Shown in pieces: positions 45,282 through 57,210 of a DNA stretch of 64,000 nucleotides (within the stretch, counting starts at the first letter, position 1; each line of letters starts with the position of its first letter). Source of the stretch: Phanerodontia chrysosporium (Eukaryota > Basidiomycota > Agaricomycetes > Polyporales > Phanerochaetaceae). The stretch covers positions 62,001-126,000 of the forward strand of contig MJGA01000001.1 of assembly GCA_001910725.1 (NCBI GenBank). The letters run 5' to 3'. The position numbers and the translations under genes were made by a program. The notes beneath the pieces are model-generated. The model had not been told where the DNA came from and ran no database searches. It was given only the letters and a program-made list of their open reading frames with translations.

Positions 45282-47771
45282 TCAACTGAAGCAATACTGC
45301 TGCAAACAAGTCGAGCAAACACCATCCCTCGGCAGGCCCTGGCGCGCCCGCGCACGGTCAGTGACAGCGCACGCAAGGCACACCGGCCACATGGGGTCGC
45401 TCGCGACAGTGGGGTTGGTGGACTGAGCCTGCAGGGCGAACGAGCTGTTGATGAAGCCGCGCGTGACAATGGAGTTGGCCTGCGTCAGGATCGCCTGCAC
45501 GCTCGCGGGGAGTAGCGTGTCCTGGAACGTGCTCGAGTTCGTCAGAGCGATGTCGTTCGGGAGGGCCATGTTCGGGAGGTATATGACGAGCGGTGGGATG
45601 GGCGTCCCGCTCGCCGGCGTCGTGCTGTTGGTGGAAGTCGTGCCGTTCGTGGGCGACGTGTCATTCGTGGGGGTCGTCGTGCTCGTGCCGTTGTCGGCGG
45701 AACCACAGCCGAAGAAGACGGGACGGAGGTTAAATCCGGAGGAGACGATGTCGTCTGCTGAAGATGGAACAGGCGGGAACGTATAGCTGTCCGGGTATGC
45801 CTGGGCTCGGGCTGCGGCGTTCTGTTTACCGCGATTAATTTTTCGTCAGCCTGTAAGTCTATGTCACTTACGATGAGTGCAGTCCCGTTAGGGTAGTTGT
45901 CAGGTGTCTGGGAGCTCTAGAAGTAGGAGTGATGAGTATCATGAAATGTAAAGATGGACGACGCCACTCACCGCGTCACTCGCAAAAATGACATCGACAT
46001 TTCTCGCAGCGACGAGCAGAGGCTGGAAGGGTACGAACTCGCCGTCCTCGTCACCGTCGACAAGTGTCAACTGCGGGGACTGGGAGTCCGGGAATGACCC
46101 TGCAGCGACGCCCTGGAACGAGTTAGGGATATATCCAGGCAGGAAATCGCTCGGAGAATTTTGAAACGAGTTGTTCAAGAATGGAACGACTGGACCAAGG
46201 ACGGAATCGCTAAGCTGGCCAGACTGGAGCAAAACGTTGGTCAGATTCACATAAAACTGAACCATACACATCAAAAGCGCACCGTCTGATTGAGAGCATT
46301 GAACAAGTTCGAGGAGAGACTCATGACGAACGACGTTTGGTCGTATCCTGTGACACAAGTGCCATTTCCGCTCGTTCCACCGTCCACCGTCCCACCGGTA
46401 GTACTAGTGCCATTGGCACCATCAGCTCCTGTAACATTCTGTCCGTTGGCGGGCTCCCCAGGTGTCCCGATGCCGCCGTTGCCACCAACGCCTGCTTGGC
46501 CGTTTCCACTGCTCGTCCCGTTCGCGCCGTTCGCGCCGTTGGTGCCGTTCACCGTTTGACCGTTAGCGCCACTTGAGTTCGGCGTCGAGCCCAGCAAGCT
46601 TGTGGGGATGAAGGCGGAGAGCGTGGGATCGTATGAACCCATCTCGACTATGCAAGGATGAAAGTCAGCGCATTCTTGGAACGTGATTGGTATTGAGTGA
46701 CGTACAAGGATTAAACTCGTAAATAGTATTGGTCAAAGGCACGATAGTAGGCGAGTTGGACTGGCCATTGCTCTGACTAGATGACAGAGAATCGACAACG
46801 ATGATCGGGAAAGGCTGTTGATTGGTTTGGAAGGTTGACCTAGAATGACTTTGTGTCAGTCACATGTATACACATCGCATGAGCTACATACACGCTGGTC
46901 AGACCGCTCCAGAGCGCGCCCGCACCGTGAGGCTGCTGCGTCGAGTTTGTGGCGTTGACAAAGTCGAAGAAGTTCGTGGCGTTGGTACCGTTGACGAAGT
47001 GTCTTGCCAAGACGCGCGACCACAAGTCCGCAAAGCTGACTGGGAATCCCGCTTGCGCCTTCCCCGAGATCTCTGAGAGGACAGTCTGGTAGTATTGCGA
47101 CTGAATATCTTGCGAGTTTACGGGAGAGGGATTCAGGAATCCGAACTGCGTGGTCCAGCCGCCCCAATCGCCAAACGTGGTCGTGTTTGTGGTATTAGAG
47201 CTGGGAGGGCTGCCCGGGCCGACAACGAGGTCTGACATAGTCGGGAAGCCTGCCTGCGAGAGGCTGCCAACAACCCAGGAACCTGCCGACGAACCGACGA
47301 GGTACGTCGCCGCCTGCAGCAGCCCGCCGGTACCGAAGCCAGCGGCAGCTCCGTTGCGTGCATCAAGGGAGTTAAGGAAGGCCGCGCTGAACGTCGCAGC
47401 ACGGTAGCCGCCTCCGCTCACCGCAATGCCAAGGGTGGGGAGGTCCGTCGAGGACGTGCTGCCGTTCAGAATCGACGTCACGTAATCTGGCAGGGCGACG
47501 CCCTGGCTGGACGCCGCGCCTTGCACGTTGTTGAGATAAGTCTGCCATGCGCCGGGCAGGGTCCCGTTGCGACGGGATGTCAGGTAGTTGAGCTCCTGAG
47601 GGCTCAGAGTCTGGTTCTGGCCGCTGCCGGCGAGACGGATGAACTGGGTGACATCGGGCACGTTACGCTTTGTGGAGTATAGGCTAGAGATGCGGCAGTC
47701 TGCGCGTAGACGTGGGGTATCACAAAGATTACAGAGAAGATAAGCGGGAAGGCCGACGTCGAGGTTATCAT
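45282..47771 (-). CDS. Secreted phospholipase B / lysophospholipase (one apparent frameshift)
   Basis: Fungal PLA2_B-domain enzyme that releases both acyl chains of glycerophospholipids. Start 47771 gives a signal peptide (FPLIFSVIFVIPHVYA) and then TPQSVTCP. The frame slips by one base at the GGG at 47656-47658, after which DVTQFIRLAGSGQ and LPGAWQTYLNNVQ follow. Active-site elements: the oxyanion loop LGIAVSGGGYRAATF, the nucleophile region YLVGSSAGSWVVG (usual form GLSGGSW) and the Asp region LVDGDEDGEFVPF (about 46040). Many NxT/NxS sequons. A 75-residue Asn/Gly/Ala-rich insertion lies at 46358-46582, between FIPTSLLGST and CVTGYDQTSF. The C-terminus ALPNDIALTN then PVCLACAVTDRARARQG and CSTCLQQYC is typical. 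About five introns. Confidence 0.9.
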
Positions 47772-48230
47772 GGATAGTCAGGGTCAGGGGTAAAGTGTGT
47801 CGGGGAGAGGCGTTTTTCGGGGAGCCATAAAGCTTGGAATATATCCCAATCCATGGCCAAGCTGTGAAACAGCCTCGACCAAGGCTATACGAATGTCTAC
47901 GTCAACGAAAAGGAAATAGGTGCCACGGCGCAGGCTCTGGGTGCTCGGCGTGGGGCGGCTACGCAGTCGGGTCGGTCGGTCCCGCGGCGCCGGCGCTTGG
48001 TGGTCTGCGGATGTGGGTCAACGTGCCACACTCCTGAGCCCGGATGCCGGAGTGCGCCCGAGGAGTAAGCAAACGTCGGTGTTGCTTGGACGTCAGCGCA
48101 GTATCCAGCTGACGCACGGCATCTTTTGCCCGTCGACACCAACGAGACTGGCCCCCGAGAGCGGTTTGAGCGGAGCGTGCTGACAAGTCGCCGGGATCCT
48201 CCTGCAACACGAAAGTGGGTGACGCAATTA
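47772..48230. other. Intergenic gap upstream of phospholipase B
   Basis: No gene recognised beyond the TATA-like element. Confidence 0.5.
47839..47844 (-). promoter_or_regulatory. TATA-like element of phospholipase B gene
   Basis: ATATAT about 68 bp upstream of the ATG at 47771. Confidence 0.35.
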
Positions 48231-49468
48231 TCATGGCCATTCGTCGAAGTCCAGCAGCGTAACGTCCGTGATGCCTCTCTTACACGTCCTCGGAAGGAGG
48301 TCTCGGATGGTGTAATCGCCGTCAGGTGCCTTCAGCTCTACCGTGACGCGTTCGAGCTTCGCCAAGTTTGAGAATATCGTATCGAGCGCGGCCCAGCGAG
48401 GCGCGGCATCAGCGATGAACTGGGACACATTGATCATACGGGTTTGCAATTGTAACGTGATAGTGCTGAGGACAGCTTGGTTCATCGTTGAGAGGGGACT
48501 GACCAGCGTAGGCATGTCGGCGTTGTCGGCATCTACAAACAGCGATCGAAGTCCTCGCAGTCTGCAGAAGTCCAGAGTACCTAGTAGCAGATGAGTCAGC
48601 TACCGAAGAGTCTAGGCAATGGATTAGTACGCACCGATGAAACTATCAAACTTCACGCCCGGGGTTCTAGGGAAGGAGAGACGGAGTTGGACCAGCGACG
48701 ATGCCTGGAGCAGGAGTTCTCGGAGCGGCTGTATCGGCTCCTGCACGGCTATGTCCAGCGAGCGCAGGTTGCGAACTCTAGACGACAGCCAAGATAGAAC
48801 GGGACCGATGTGCGAAGTACGCTTGACCCGGACATGTTGTAAATTGGGAGGTCCGCAGTCCTCCTGAGGCCGTAATCTGTTTGTTTCGCCGAATCGAAGA
48901 TGATGCTTATAACTTCGACGTTCTGGAGCAAGGGGAACATAGACAATAATGCCGTCAGTCGCCCGGGGCTACTCAAGGCAAGATGATAAATCCATAACGT
49001 CGTAATGCTAGATGTCAGCTGAGGGGCGACCACAAAGAAACTAGGATGTAGAAACCGCCAATTCAGATCGACGAGGATCAGCTTCTCCAAGTGGGGTAGT
49101 ACGCTAGCCAAGCGCAGGACGAACAGGTGGCTCCAATGGCTGAAGCTGTGGCTGTGCCTGCCATCAGAATACGGACGAGTTGGAGAGCAGACGTATAGTT
49201 CGCGGATCGGGATTGCATGCGCCGGATGACTCTTCAGATGATAGGTGGTACGCTCCAGTTTGTCTTGACTGTTGATCAACACGCGCGTAGCGAGGTGATA
49301 GCGACTGCGAGGAAGCCATGCACGGCATGTGAGAGCACAAGATACGAGGTCCATATACCGACGTTGGAAGTGGTAATGAGGTGCAAGGCCCGCTGGAATA
49401 GGTGCACTATTCGCCAGAGCCACGTAGTCGATAATGACTTCATAAATTTCGACAGGAAGGGCACACAT
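48231..49468 (-). CDS. F-box / leucine-rich protein (one apparent frameshift)
   Basis: Basidiomycete F-box-like protein, likely a substrate adaptor of an SCF ubiquitin ligase. Start 49468: MCALPVEIYEVIIDYVA, then LVSCALTCRAWLPRSRYHL, the F-box pattern (LP-E-I-I and S-CALTCR-W-P-R). Leucine-rich strands follow: LRLASVLPHLEKLILVDL, VAPQLTSSITTLWIYHLALS and PLLQNVEVISIIF. After RRTADLP the frame slips by one base at the GGG at 48846-48848. The new frame continues NLQHVRVKRTSHIGPVLSW and VRNLRSLDIAVQEPIQPLR. An intron (about 48584-48637) leads to LDFCRLRGLRSLFVDADNAD, and the gene ends DVTLLDFDEWP at 48231. Target unknown. Confidence 0.8.
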
Positions 49469-49870
49469 AACGAGGCCTAGAGTAATTCGATTCAGGTGGT
49501 TGCAAGACATCCAATATACTCCACTTACTATCCTGTTGCTCAACGTTGTTGGATGCCTACAGTCGTCCTGGATGCTGAAAGCAAGATGTCCGCTCGGATC
49601 ATAATGCGCTGGCGGCAAGCCGTGGGAAGAGCTCTCTGCATTTAGGCACTCCATAGACACGCCATCCAGTTGCAAAATACGCAGCGAGGTACGAGTGCTG
49701 GCCCATAGAGCATACGTATACGCGCGACACCGAGGAGAAGGCATGCGTTGGAAGTGCGAGCGAGTCGATTTATAGTGCGGGGGTTGCCTTCGGCTCCAGG
49801 ACTAAGAGGTCTGTCCACACGAAAGCTCTCCGAAGTGGCAATATAATATCGCGAAATCTAGATATACATG
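49469..49870. other. Upstream region of F-box gene
   Basis: The F-box frame stays open upstream to 49744 without recognisable sequence. It also holds the 3' end of the phytase-like gene. Confidence 0.4.
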
Positions 49871-51651
49871 TTAGATACCTCTGCGATTCGAACTATGCTG
49901 CCAGCCGAGCCGACGTGGGACATTAGCGAAGCACTTCTCGAAATCGCCTTCGCCGTCGTGCCTCGCGTAGGCCTGGCTTTCCACAAAGGCGTCCACCGTG
50001 CAAAGCCCATGCTCGTCTCCGCCGCAGAATTCGAGGGGCTGGAGGACGTCCTGTACGAAGATGCGCACCTTCTTCGTATGCCCACATTGCAAACGCTCGA
50101 CGACCATACGCCCGCTGAAGGGCACGAGGGCACTCGCGCGGAAGGTGCGCTTCGGGTCAGGGTGCGTCGGGTCCAGTGGCTCCGGCTGGCGGAAGAGGCC
50201 AATCGTTGCAAAGATGGATGCCATCTGATTGTCGTGGGAGAAGTCGGCGTAGAGGGTGCGGTTCAGTGGGAAGGTCACGGGCGAGGAGTCAAGGGTGCGG
50301 TTGGTCTGCGTGTTGTCGCGCACTGGAGAGTTGGTGAGTCGGGCGAGCAGTTCATTAACGTAGCCCACGCCTTGAACACGACCCAGTGGGTTGCCGTACC
50401 TGAGATTGTGATTGAGTACCAGTAAGGATAGAGAATGGATAAGCACGACGTACGCTGCTCCGTAGAACTTGTCCAGGTCTCCGACGTAGGCGAAGCCCGG
50501 GAACGCTTCAGGGAAGGACTCGAATAGAGTGCAAAAGTCGCTCTTCACCTGCTTGGCAACGGTTTCAAATGGGCAAAGGCTGATCAAACTGAAGATGTCG
50601 AGGTTTGTCAGGTTTGCTCCGGGTGCTCCTGCATTCAGCTTGGAAGTTATCCGCGGTGCAAAGGTATTTATCCATTCTTCGTCCTGTGGATCAGAGGACG
50701 GTGCATTTGGACATGTGTCTTCGAGAGTGTCATTGCCCTGCAGCACGATGAGATACGGCTACGTACACAGACAAATCACGTACAGCAGACGATAGGACGA
50801 GTGGAGGCTCTGGAATGAACTTATTCCCACTCGCGGATGCAAAACCTGACAGAACAACATCGCTCAGACCCGGCGTGCTTGTATATGAGAATCAATCAAT
50901 TACGCACCGGAAGTCCAATTCAAAGCAGACACTGTGACGCGTTCGCTGCTGTCTGTACGGACAAACGGCAAATTATCTTCTTTGATGAGTTTGGAGTATC
51001 TCGTAAATGCTAGTTGACCAGCGTCGAACGACCTGGGTGAACGTTCAGACATGCGACGACTAGTCAGATTGAAAGCGTACTGCTCTGCGCCGTATGGCAC
51101 GATGTCATTGGTCCCCAGGGTATACTTGAATGTCTTCAGAAATTGTAGAGCGGGATCGTCAAACTGCGGTACAGATTGGATCTTGGCCAATGCAGCCACG
51201 ATGCCCTGCGTTGCACCCGAAGTTGGGAACCGGGCGCCGTGACGTTGAAGCTACAAGGCTGAGCTCACACCGACAGGATAACGCACCCATGCAAGAACTT
51301 ACTATGTTGACCTATACCAGATTAGCCGGCTGAGATCCTGACGGCAAACAACGCGCACCTGGTCAATTGCACATTCTGCGGGAGGTTGTCTATACGCTGC
51401 CAGAGGGAAGTACGGTGAGTACTGCGACCAGTTGAGCTGTTCGCTCTCCGGTATAGGAAAACGGGGGTGATGGGGGTAAAAGCGGATGCTGTCCCTCCGT
51501 ACGATAGCAAAACTCCGCAGATGACGACGACCACGAGTGCACCCGCCATTCTCCACCACCGTCCGTTCTTTGCAGACGGTCGAGAGTGCCTGCGAGAGCC
51601 GGAGAGCAGGCCTTCCTCGAGGTCATTTTCTCCGCGGGGTAGGGCTGTCAT
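49871..51651 (-). CDS. Histidine acid phosphatase, phytase-like, with N-terminal membrane anchor
   Basis: Histidine acid phosphatase of the fungal 3-phytase/acid phosphatase type. Start 51651: a cytosolic-looking leader (ENDLEEGLLSGSRRHS), then a single hydrophobic segment MAGALVVVVICGVLLSYGG, pointing to a signal anchor (type II membrane protein). The ectodomain starts with QLNWSQYSPYFPLAAY, then the catalytic LQRHGARFPTSGAT (about 51210-51250; RHGxRxP). ERVTVSALNWTSG, DICPF-like SLCPFETV, and the second catalytic motif FSHDNQM (about 50195-50240) follow. The frame from anchor to ectodomain changes; a 58-nt intron (GTACGG to GGAGAG) or a missing C in 51463-51476 would both join it. Ends at 49871. 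It would hydrolyse phosphomonoesters such as phytate outside the cell or in a vesicle lumen. Confidence 0.85.
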
Positions 51652-52167
51652 TTATGAGAGTGAGATGCAGACAGTACCCGGGCAAGAAGCGAGTCCGCGT
51701 GGACGGGAGATGTGCCGTATAGTGTGCCTCTTGCGCACGTTCTTCACAGCTAAACAGGAACTTCGACATTTCCATGCTGCGCGATGTACGAGGGCATAGC
51801 CTGTCGCTGGTCGGGAAGCACATTCGATGCCGTATATCCTAGGAGCACAGGAATTTGCGCCAAGCGCGAACATTGCAATCCATGGAAGGCTGAGAGGAGA
51901 AGCACGTTGCTGCTGGATTCTAGGTGATCATAAGCTCACCATTACTTACAGGGCTTCATGGCGTTCTTATACTAGGTAAGATATACAACTTGTTGGCTTA
52001 GTTACTGATGCTTGCCTGGCTTTCGAACCTGGATCAACTACCGATCTATCCTGGAATGTCATCGTCGATTCGTCACCTCGTACTCATCTCCTGCTGCCAC
52101 AACGACCCTACCTTATACCCTTGCATGCTCTTGTAACACCGTCATTCAACTCTATTTGCCCTCCATA
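51652..52167. other. Divergent intergenic region
   Basis: Promoter space between the phytase-like gene (-) and auxilin (+). A frame open upstream of 52168 shows no conserved sequence. Confidence 0.45.
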
Positions 52168-55004
52168 ATGTCCGACTCCTTTGCTGACCTCTGGAACTCC
52201 ACCGCACCTACCAAACCGACACAGGCTCAACAGCCCCGTACACTTGGATCCATTGCTCCCGCCGTTGCTGGCCAACAGCGCAAGCCTCAGAACGATGTCT
52301 TCAGCATGCTCGCTGCTACGACCTCCGCGACGTCTTCACGCCCGATAACGCCCTCGTACTCTCCTCAGCCGACACAGAAGAGTACCAGTCTCGCTACAAC
52401 TGCTCCTACTCCTAGGGCGATGCAGAAGTCTGCCAGTACCGGCGGAGACGCGTTCAGCGATCTGATTGGCGGGACAATATCGTCGTCAACGAACACGGCA
52501 CATATGACGATAGCGCAGAGAGCTGCACTGGCGGAGAAGCAGAAGCAAGAGCAGCTCAAGTCTCAAGCCTCGTCTTCCGTGGCACAGTCCTCGGCGTGGG
52601 CGGGACTCGATGCCCTGGGCAGCTCTTCCTCCCTTGGGCTGGGCAGCGCGTCGTCAAAGCCATCGGCTCAGCAAGCGGATGACGACGACTGGACGTCTGC
52701 CTTTAATCAACCAGCCAAGCCAGCCTCTACGTCCTTGTCCACACATGTTACAGTCACGGAACCAGTTGAAGACGACTGGGGTCTCGAGGACTTTGTCTCG
52801 AAACCGACGTCTGTCAAGGCCCCTTCTCCCCAGCAGTCTTCCAAGAATGGCTCCTTGTGGGAGCTGGACGAGTTCGCATCTCCTGCCGTGCCGAGCTCCC
52901 TTCGGGCATCCCCTGGCCCACAGAATGGCAGATCTTCGACACCCGGAAGCTTTGATTTCGGTGACCGGGAAGATGGGCTGCTCAACGACGCGTCGGGAGA
53001 CGAAGATGACATTCTCGGAGAGCTCGGAAGACCCGCACAGCCGAAACCTACACGACCGGTGTGTATACATTGCATACTCTGCATCGGGTCGGCGTGATTG
53101 ACCCGTCAATGTCTCGAATACAGCAAAGTGATGCTACTGTAGCCCGAGCGACGCCATCGCCTCAGCCCGCTACACGATCGCGCGCGGTCTCGCCCCCGCC
53201 GCACGTTCTAGGACAAATCGTCGAGATGGGATTCTCGGTGCAGCAGGCGCGCATCGCGCTCGCTGCCACAGACACCGGTCTGGACGTGGAGGCGGCGTTG
53301 GAGATGCTCCTGTCGAATGGTGCTGCCTCATCAGCGACTCCGCCCCCGGAACCCCGCGTGCGCGAGCGCGAGCGCCCCAGGGAGCGCAGAGACGAGGACC
53401 CCGCACTCGTCGATCAACGCATACCGGCCGGCGAGACCGACAGCGAGAGCAGCCGGTTCGCGAGAACTCGGGCCCCAGCGAGCGTAACATCCATGAACAC
53501 GCGGACAAGCTTCTGAGTCAGGCGAGCGAGATTGGCCTCAGCATGTTCAATCGCGCGAATGCGCTCTGGAGGCAGGGCAAGGAGAAGGTGCAGCAAGCGT
53601 ACGAGGAGCGGGCGGCGGCGTCCGGCTCCGCGCCATCGGGCTCCAGGGGACCGAGTCGGCCGAAGTGGATGCAGGACAGTGGTGAAGATGGTAATGAAGT
53701 CTTGGACAGCTATTCGGGTGGTTTCCGGGACGACGACGTCGTTCATGCGCCTCCAAAGCAAGCAGAGCAGCGCAGGAAGCCCGCAGAGCCAAAAGCTGTA
53801 CCGCCTCAGCGACCTCAGGAAGAAGCCGCACCTCGAGTGAAAACAGGCGATCTCCTCTCTGCGGATGCACCGTCTGTATATGTTTCCCCGTTCCGCAGGA
53901 AGGTGCCACCTCGCACCCAATCATCCGCTTCTGCAGAGCCTGTAGCCAGGCAGACGCCTCCGAAAGCTCCTTCGCCTGCGCCCCTCGTCCAGAGGAAGAC
54001 AGTGCCCGCCTCGCCATCAGAAATCGCCACATCTGCCAAACATAAGGCGGCTGGAACAGAAATGTTCAAGCTAGGACGTTACGCCGAAGCGGAGACGTCG
54101 TACTCGTATGCCATCGCTGCGCTTCCCGAGTCGCACCTGCTCCTGGTGCCGCTCTACAACAACCGCGCGCTCACGCGTATCAAGACCGGCGACCACAACG
54201 GCGCGATCGAGGACTGCACGGCCGTGCTCAGGATCATCGGCGCGGGTTTCCACCCCGCGCGCGAGGCCAAGGTCACGGGCGAGCGCGAAGGCGCAGGCGT
54301 CGACCTCGCCGACGCGTACGTCAAGGCGCTCCGCCGGCGCGCGGAGGCGTACGAGGGCAAGGAGAAGTGGGACGACGCCCGCAAGGACTGGGAGGCGATC
54401 GCGGCCGCCGAGTGGGCGGGCCGTGCGCGGAACGAGGCCGCACAGGCCGCAGGGCGCTGCCGGCGCATGCTGCGCACGGATCCCGACGCGCCGGCAGCAG
54501 CCCTGCAACAGCAGCCCCTGCGCCGCCGAAGCCGAAGGCAGCGGCAAAGGCGCGGGCGGCGCCGCGCGTGCCGACGCCGCCGCCGTCAGACGCGCTGAAC
54601 CGCGTGCGCGAGGCAAACGAGGCGGCGGAGGCGGAGGAGGCGGAGCGGCACGCGCTCAAGGACGCGGTGGAGGCGCGGCTCGCGGCGTGGAAGGGCGGGA
54701 AGGAGGCGAACATCCGCGCGCTGATCGCGAGCCTGGACACGGTGCTGTGGCCCGAGCTCGGCTGGCAGAAGGTCGGCATGCACGAGCTCGTGACGCCGGC
54801 GCAGGTGAAGGTGCGGTACACGAAGGCGATCGCGAAGCTGCACCCCGACAAGGTGAGTTGGCTCGACGCTGTGGGTTGGTGCCTGGCGCTGACGCCTTGC
54901 TCGTGCCTCAGCTCAACGCACGCAACACTACACTGGAACAGCGGATGATAGCAAACGGAGTCTTCGGGTCGTTGAATGACGCGTGGAACGCTTTCAAGCA
55001 GTAG
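52168..55004 (+). CDS. SWA2: Auxilin-like protein (UBA + TPR + J domain; SWA2 type), frame problems
   Basis: Clathrin-uncoating co-chaperone. Start 52168: MSDSFADLWNSTAPTK and a long Ser/Pro/Gln-rich clathrin-binding region with repeated acidic DDDW, EDDWGLEDF and LWELDEF motifs. The UBA domain is HVLGQIVEMGFSVQQARIAL (about 53203-53320). The TPR unit is HKAAGTEMFKLGRYAEAE then YNNRALTRIKTGDHNGAIED (about 54040-54240). The J domain is ELVTPAQVKVRYTKAIAKLH with HPDK, an intron of about 57 nt, then MIANGVFGSLNDAWNAFKQ and the stop at 55004. The frame must slip once in CCCC at 54515-54518, where one more C gives QPPAPPKPK, and once somewhere in 53340-53440. Domain order and length match yeast Swa2. 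Confidence 0.88.
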
Positions 55005-55502
55005 AATCAAGGAAAGGATATTTATCATGTGTAGCTCACTTATCAAGATCTAGACGACGTGTATTTTCGTGCATGCAACTGTAGCCAACTGCTTCGACAC
55101 GGTCTTAACACGCCTCCGCCGTTGGTCTTGCGCTGTCTTGCGCCGACATGGACGCTCGCCCACTGCCTCACTGGAGCGTTACGCAGATTGGTATACTTGC
55201 CCTTTCTGTATTACAGCAGCCTGATCGACTCGAGTGTCTTCGCTTTGAGTGCGTGAGTGCGTCGAAGTATTTTGTGGGCGTGTCGGCCCCGACGCCCGCC
55301 ACTGACCGATCGACACATTATGGCGCATCAAATAAAGGACCCGTTGAGCGCGGGAGCAGAGCGACGTTTCCTCCGCAATCCTCTACGCGCAACGCGGACC
55401 GCGAGTGCGTCGATCGAGAATATTGAATATTGCTACAACATTTGTATGGTACAAGTCCACACCCTTTCTTTAGAGTCCGTTGTCATTAAACAGTCCAGTG
55501 GC
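55005..55502. other. Convergent intergenic gap
   Basis: 3' ends of auxilin (+) and the mitochondrial-looking gene (-). No gene seen. Confidence 0.5.
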
Positions 55503-56694
55503 TTACGACCTTCCCTCAGGCTTGCGCCCGTCAGCATCCTTGCCAGCGGGACCTTCGTCAGGCTGGCTCGGCGGCTCGTTCATCACGCCGGGTTCTCCGC
55601 CATACCGCAGCTTCTCGTCCTTTGCGGGACCTCTTGTCGGAGGTGTGTCGTATGGCTGGTCGTGTTTGCTAACCTAGAACGCGATTGACGCTCAGCAAAG
55701 GCCGACAACTCCAGCTATTGGACCACATACAGTTTGGTACTCCGGGCTATCTGGGCCTGCGCGAGAGAAGCCTCCCGTGGCCGGCTGCTCGTTTGCCCTC
55801 GCCACGGGCGCGCCACCAGTCGAGGGGTCGACTTGGTGGACCTTCGGGTTTGTGGGCTCTGTGCTATCGACATCCTTGAAGTACGACTCCGCTGTATGCT
55901 TCGTCGAAGCGCGTGCAGAAGTCGAGAAAGCACGGGCGGACGGCTGTTGGCTGGACGAGCTGGTCTTCCGTGATGCAGCAGCCTGGTACCCTAACGTCAG
56001 TGAGTGCTGTTTCTGACGCAGCCAAGCAACGTACGGTGTGCGACGGGAGCTTCGGGGTTTCGGAAGCATTGCCCTTGCCGTGGTCAGGTTCCGCGGACGA
56101 CGTCTTGTGCTTCAGGTGTGCGTTCTGGTCGGAGTAGGTGTTGTCCTGTGGCTGGCGACTCGCCTCGGGCGCCTGGCCCTTTGTCTGGTCCGCCATCCAC
56201 GCCACTGCGGAGGAGTGGAACGTGCGCTTGCCCCTGTCGACCGTGACCTGTCCGGTGCCCGTGACACCGACGCCGCCACCGCGGTTCTGCTTGTCCTCGC
56301 CTGCCGTGGTCTTGAAGCCGAGCTTGCTCTTCACGGCATCCGTAAATGACGGCGGCGTGATGTTCTCCTGCCCGCTGTGCCCTTCCGCACTCTCGGGCTT
56401 CTGCAGGCTGCCATGGAGCTGTGCGTTGCTCCCCGTCGCGCTCGCCGAGCCGACCTGCTCCGCAAAGCCGAGCCCCTCCTTGTTCCCGACGAAGTCGTGC
56501 GGCGCCTTCTTGCCCTTCTCGTCATTCGCGGCGTCGACAGGCGACGACTTGCGCGGGTCCGTCGCGGCATGTCCGGACTGGTGCGCCTGGTCGAAGGGGT
56601 CGCCCTTTTGCTCAGGGTTGTAGAAGCGCACCGCGGTCATGCGCGCGGCGACGCGGGGTGTATGCGTGAGGCGAAGTAGACGTGAAGAAATCAT
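55503..56694 (-). CDS. Uncharacterised mitochondrial-looking protein
   Basis: No known function. The first exon starts MISSRLLRLTHTPRVAARMT, an Arg/Ser-rich amphipathic leader typical of mitochondrial import, followed by VRFYNPEQKGDPFDQAH. The rest is hydrophilic and low in hydrophobic segments. Two FHSSA/FSTSA-like motifs (RTFHSSAVAW and RAFSTSARAS) resemble presequence cleavage regions repeated inside the protein. Introns lie at about 55980-56035 and in 55660-55740. The last exon reads KHDQPYDTPPTRGPAKDEK and ends KPEGRS with the TAA at 55503-55505. Similar small soluble proteins of unknown role are common in basidiomycetes. The second motif could also mean that a duplicated or alternative start exists downstream. 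Confidence 0.7.
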
Positions 56695-57210
56695 GCTTGG
56701 TCGTTGTGCGTAGTGTAGAGAAAGAGGTCGTTTGTGTCGCCATGGTCGGCCCCATCCATCCTTTTGAGCGGACGCGATGTGGAGAGCTCTCCTCTGGTCA
56801 CTGACGTCATGCCCGCTTGCATCCAGCTAAACCCTGATCTAGGGCCTGGCAGCCATGATCGTCCTCAAGACTACCACCAGGAAAGGTTCGCGGTTACTAG
56901 TTAGTAAGTAAGTACATTTGGAGCAACGCAACCCCAAGGGAATGATAGACGGTGCTTCAAGTAAACGGGCATCTTCACCGCAGCGTGTATTGTCTACGTT
57001 GACAAGACTCCGACGCTTGCACAAAGGTGTCGCTGCACTGGCGGACAGTCATTTGCTCTACATCCAGCACAGTAAAAAGATAACTGCAAGAGCTGCGCAT
57101 TGAAGCTCGTCAATACATTAGATACGTGAGACGAAGTATAGATATAATGTGCATAGAAATACGTAAAGCATCGACTAGAGAATGGAGGTTCAGCGCACCA
57201 CGATCACGCC
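56695..57210. other. Intergenic gap
   Basis: No gene supported. Contains the promoter of the mitochondrial-looking gene and the 3' end of the pepsin-like gene. Confidence 0.5.

Noticed and set aside
51460..51480. Phytase-like gene as a sixth sure homopolymer deletion
   Set aside because: A 58-nt intron with a weak acceptor explains the frame change equally well, so it is not counted.
52010..52100. Possible tRNA on the minus strand
   Set aside because: A GGTTCGA-like B box is present but there is no A box or cloverleaf around it.
53340..53440. Second sure homopolymer deletion in auxilin
   Set aside because: The frame does change here, but the region is low-complexity and the exact position and cause cannot be fixed.
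54108..55004. Plus-strand 298-residue open frame overlapping auxilin
   Set aside because: Arg/Ala-rich alternative frame of auxilin; the TPR and J-domain sequence is in the other frames.
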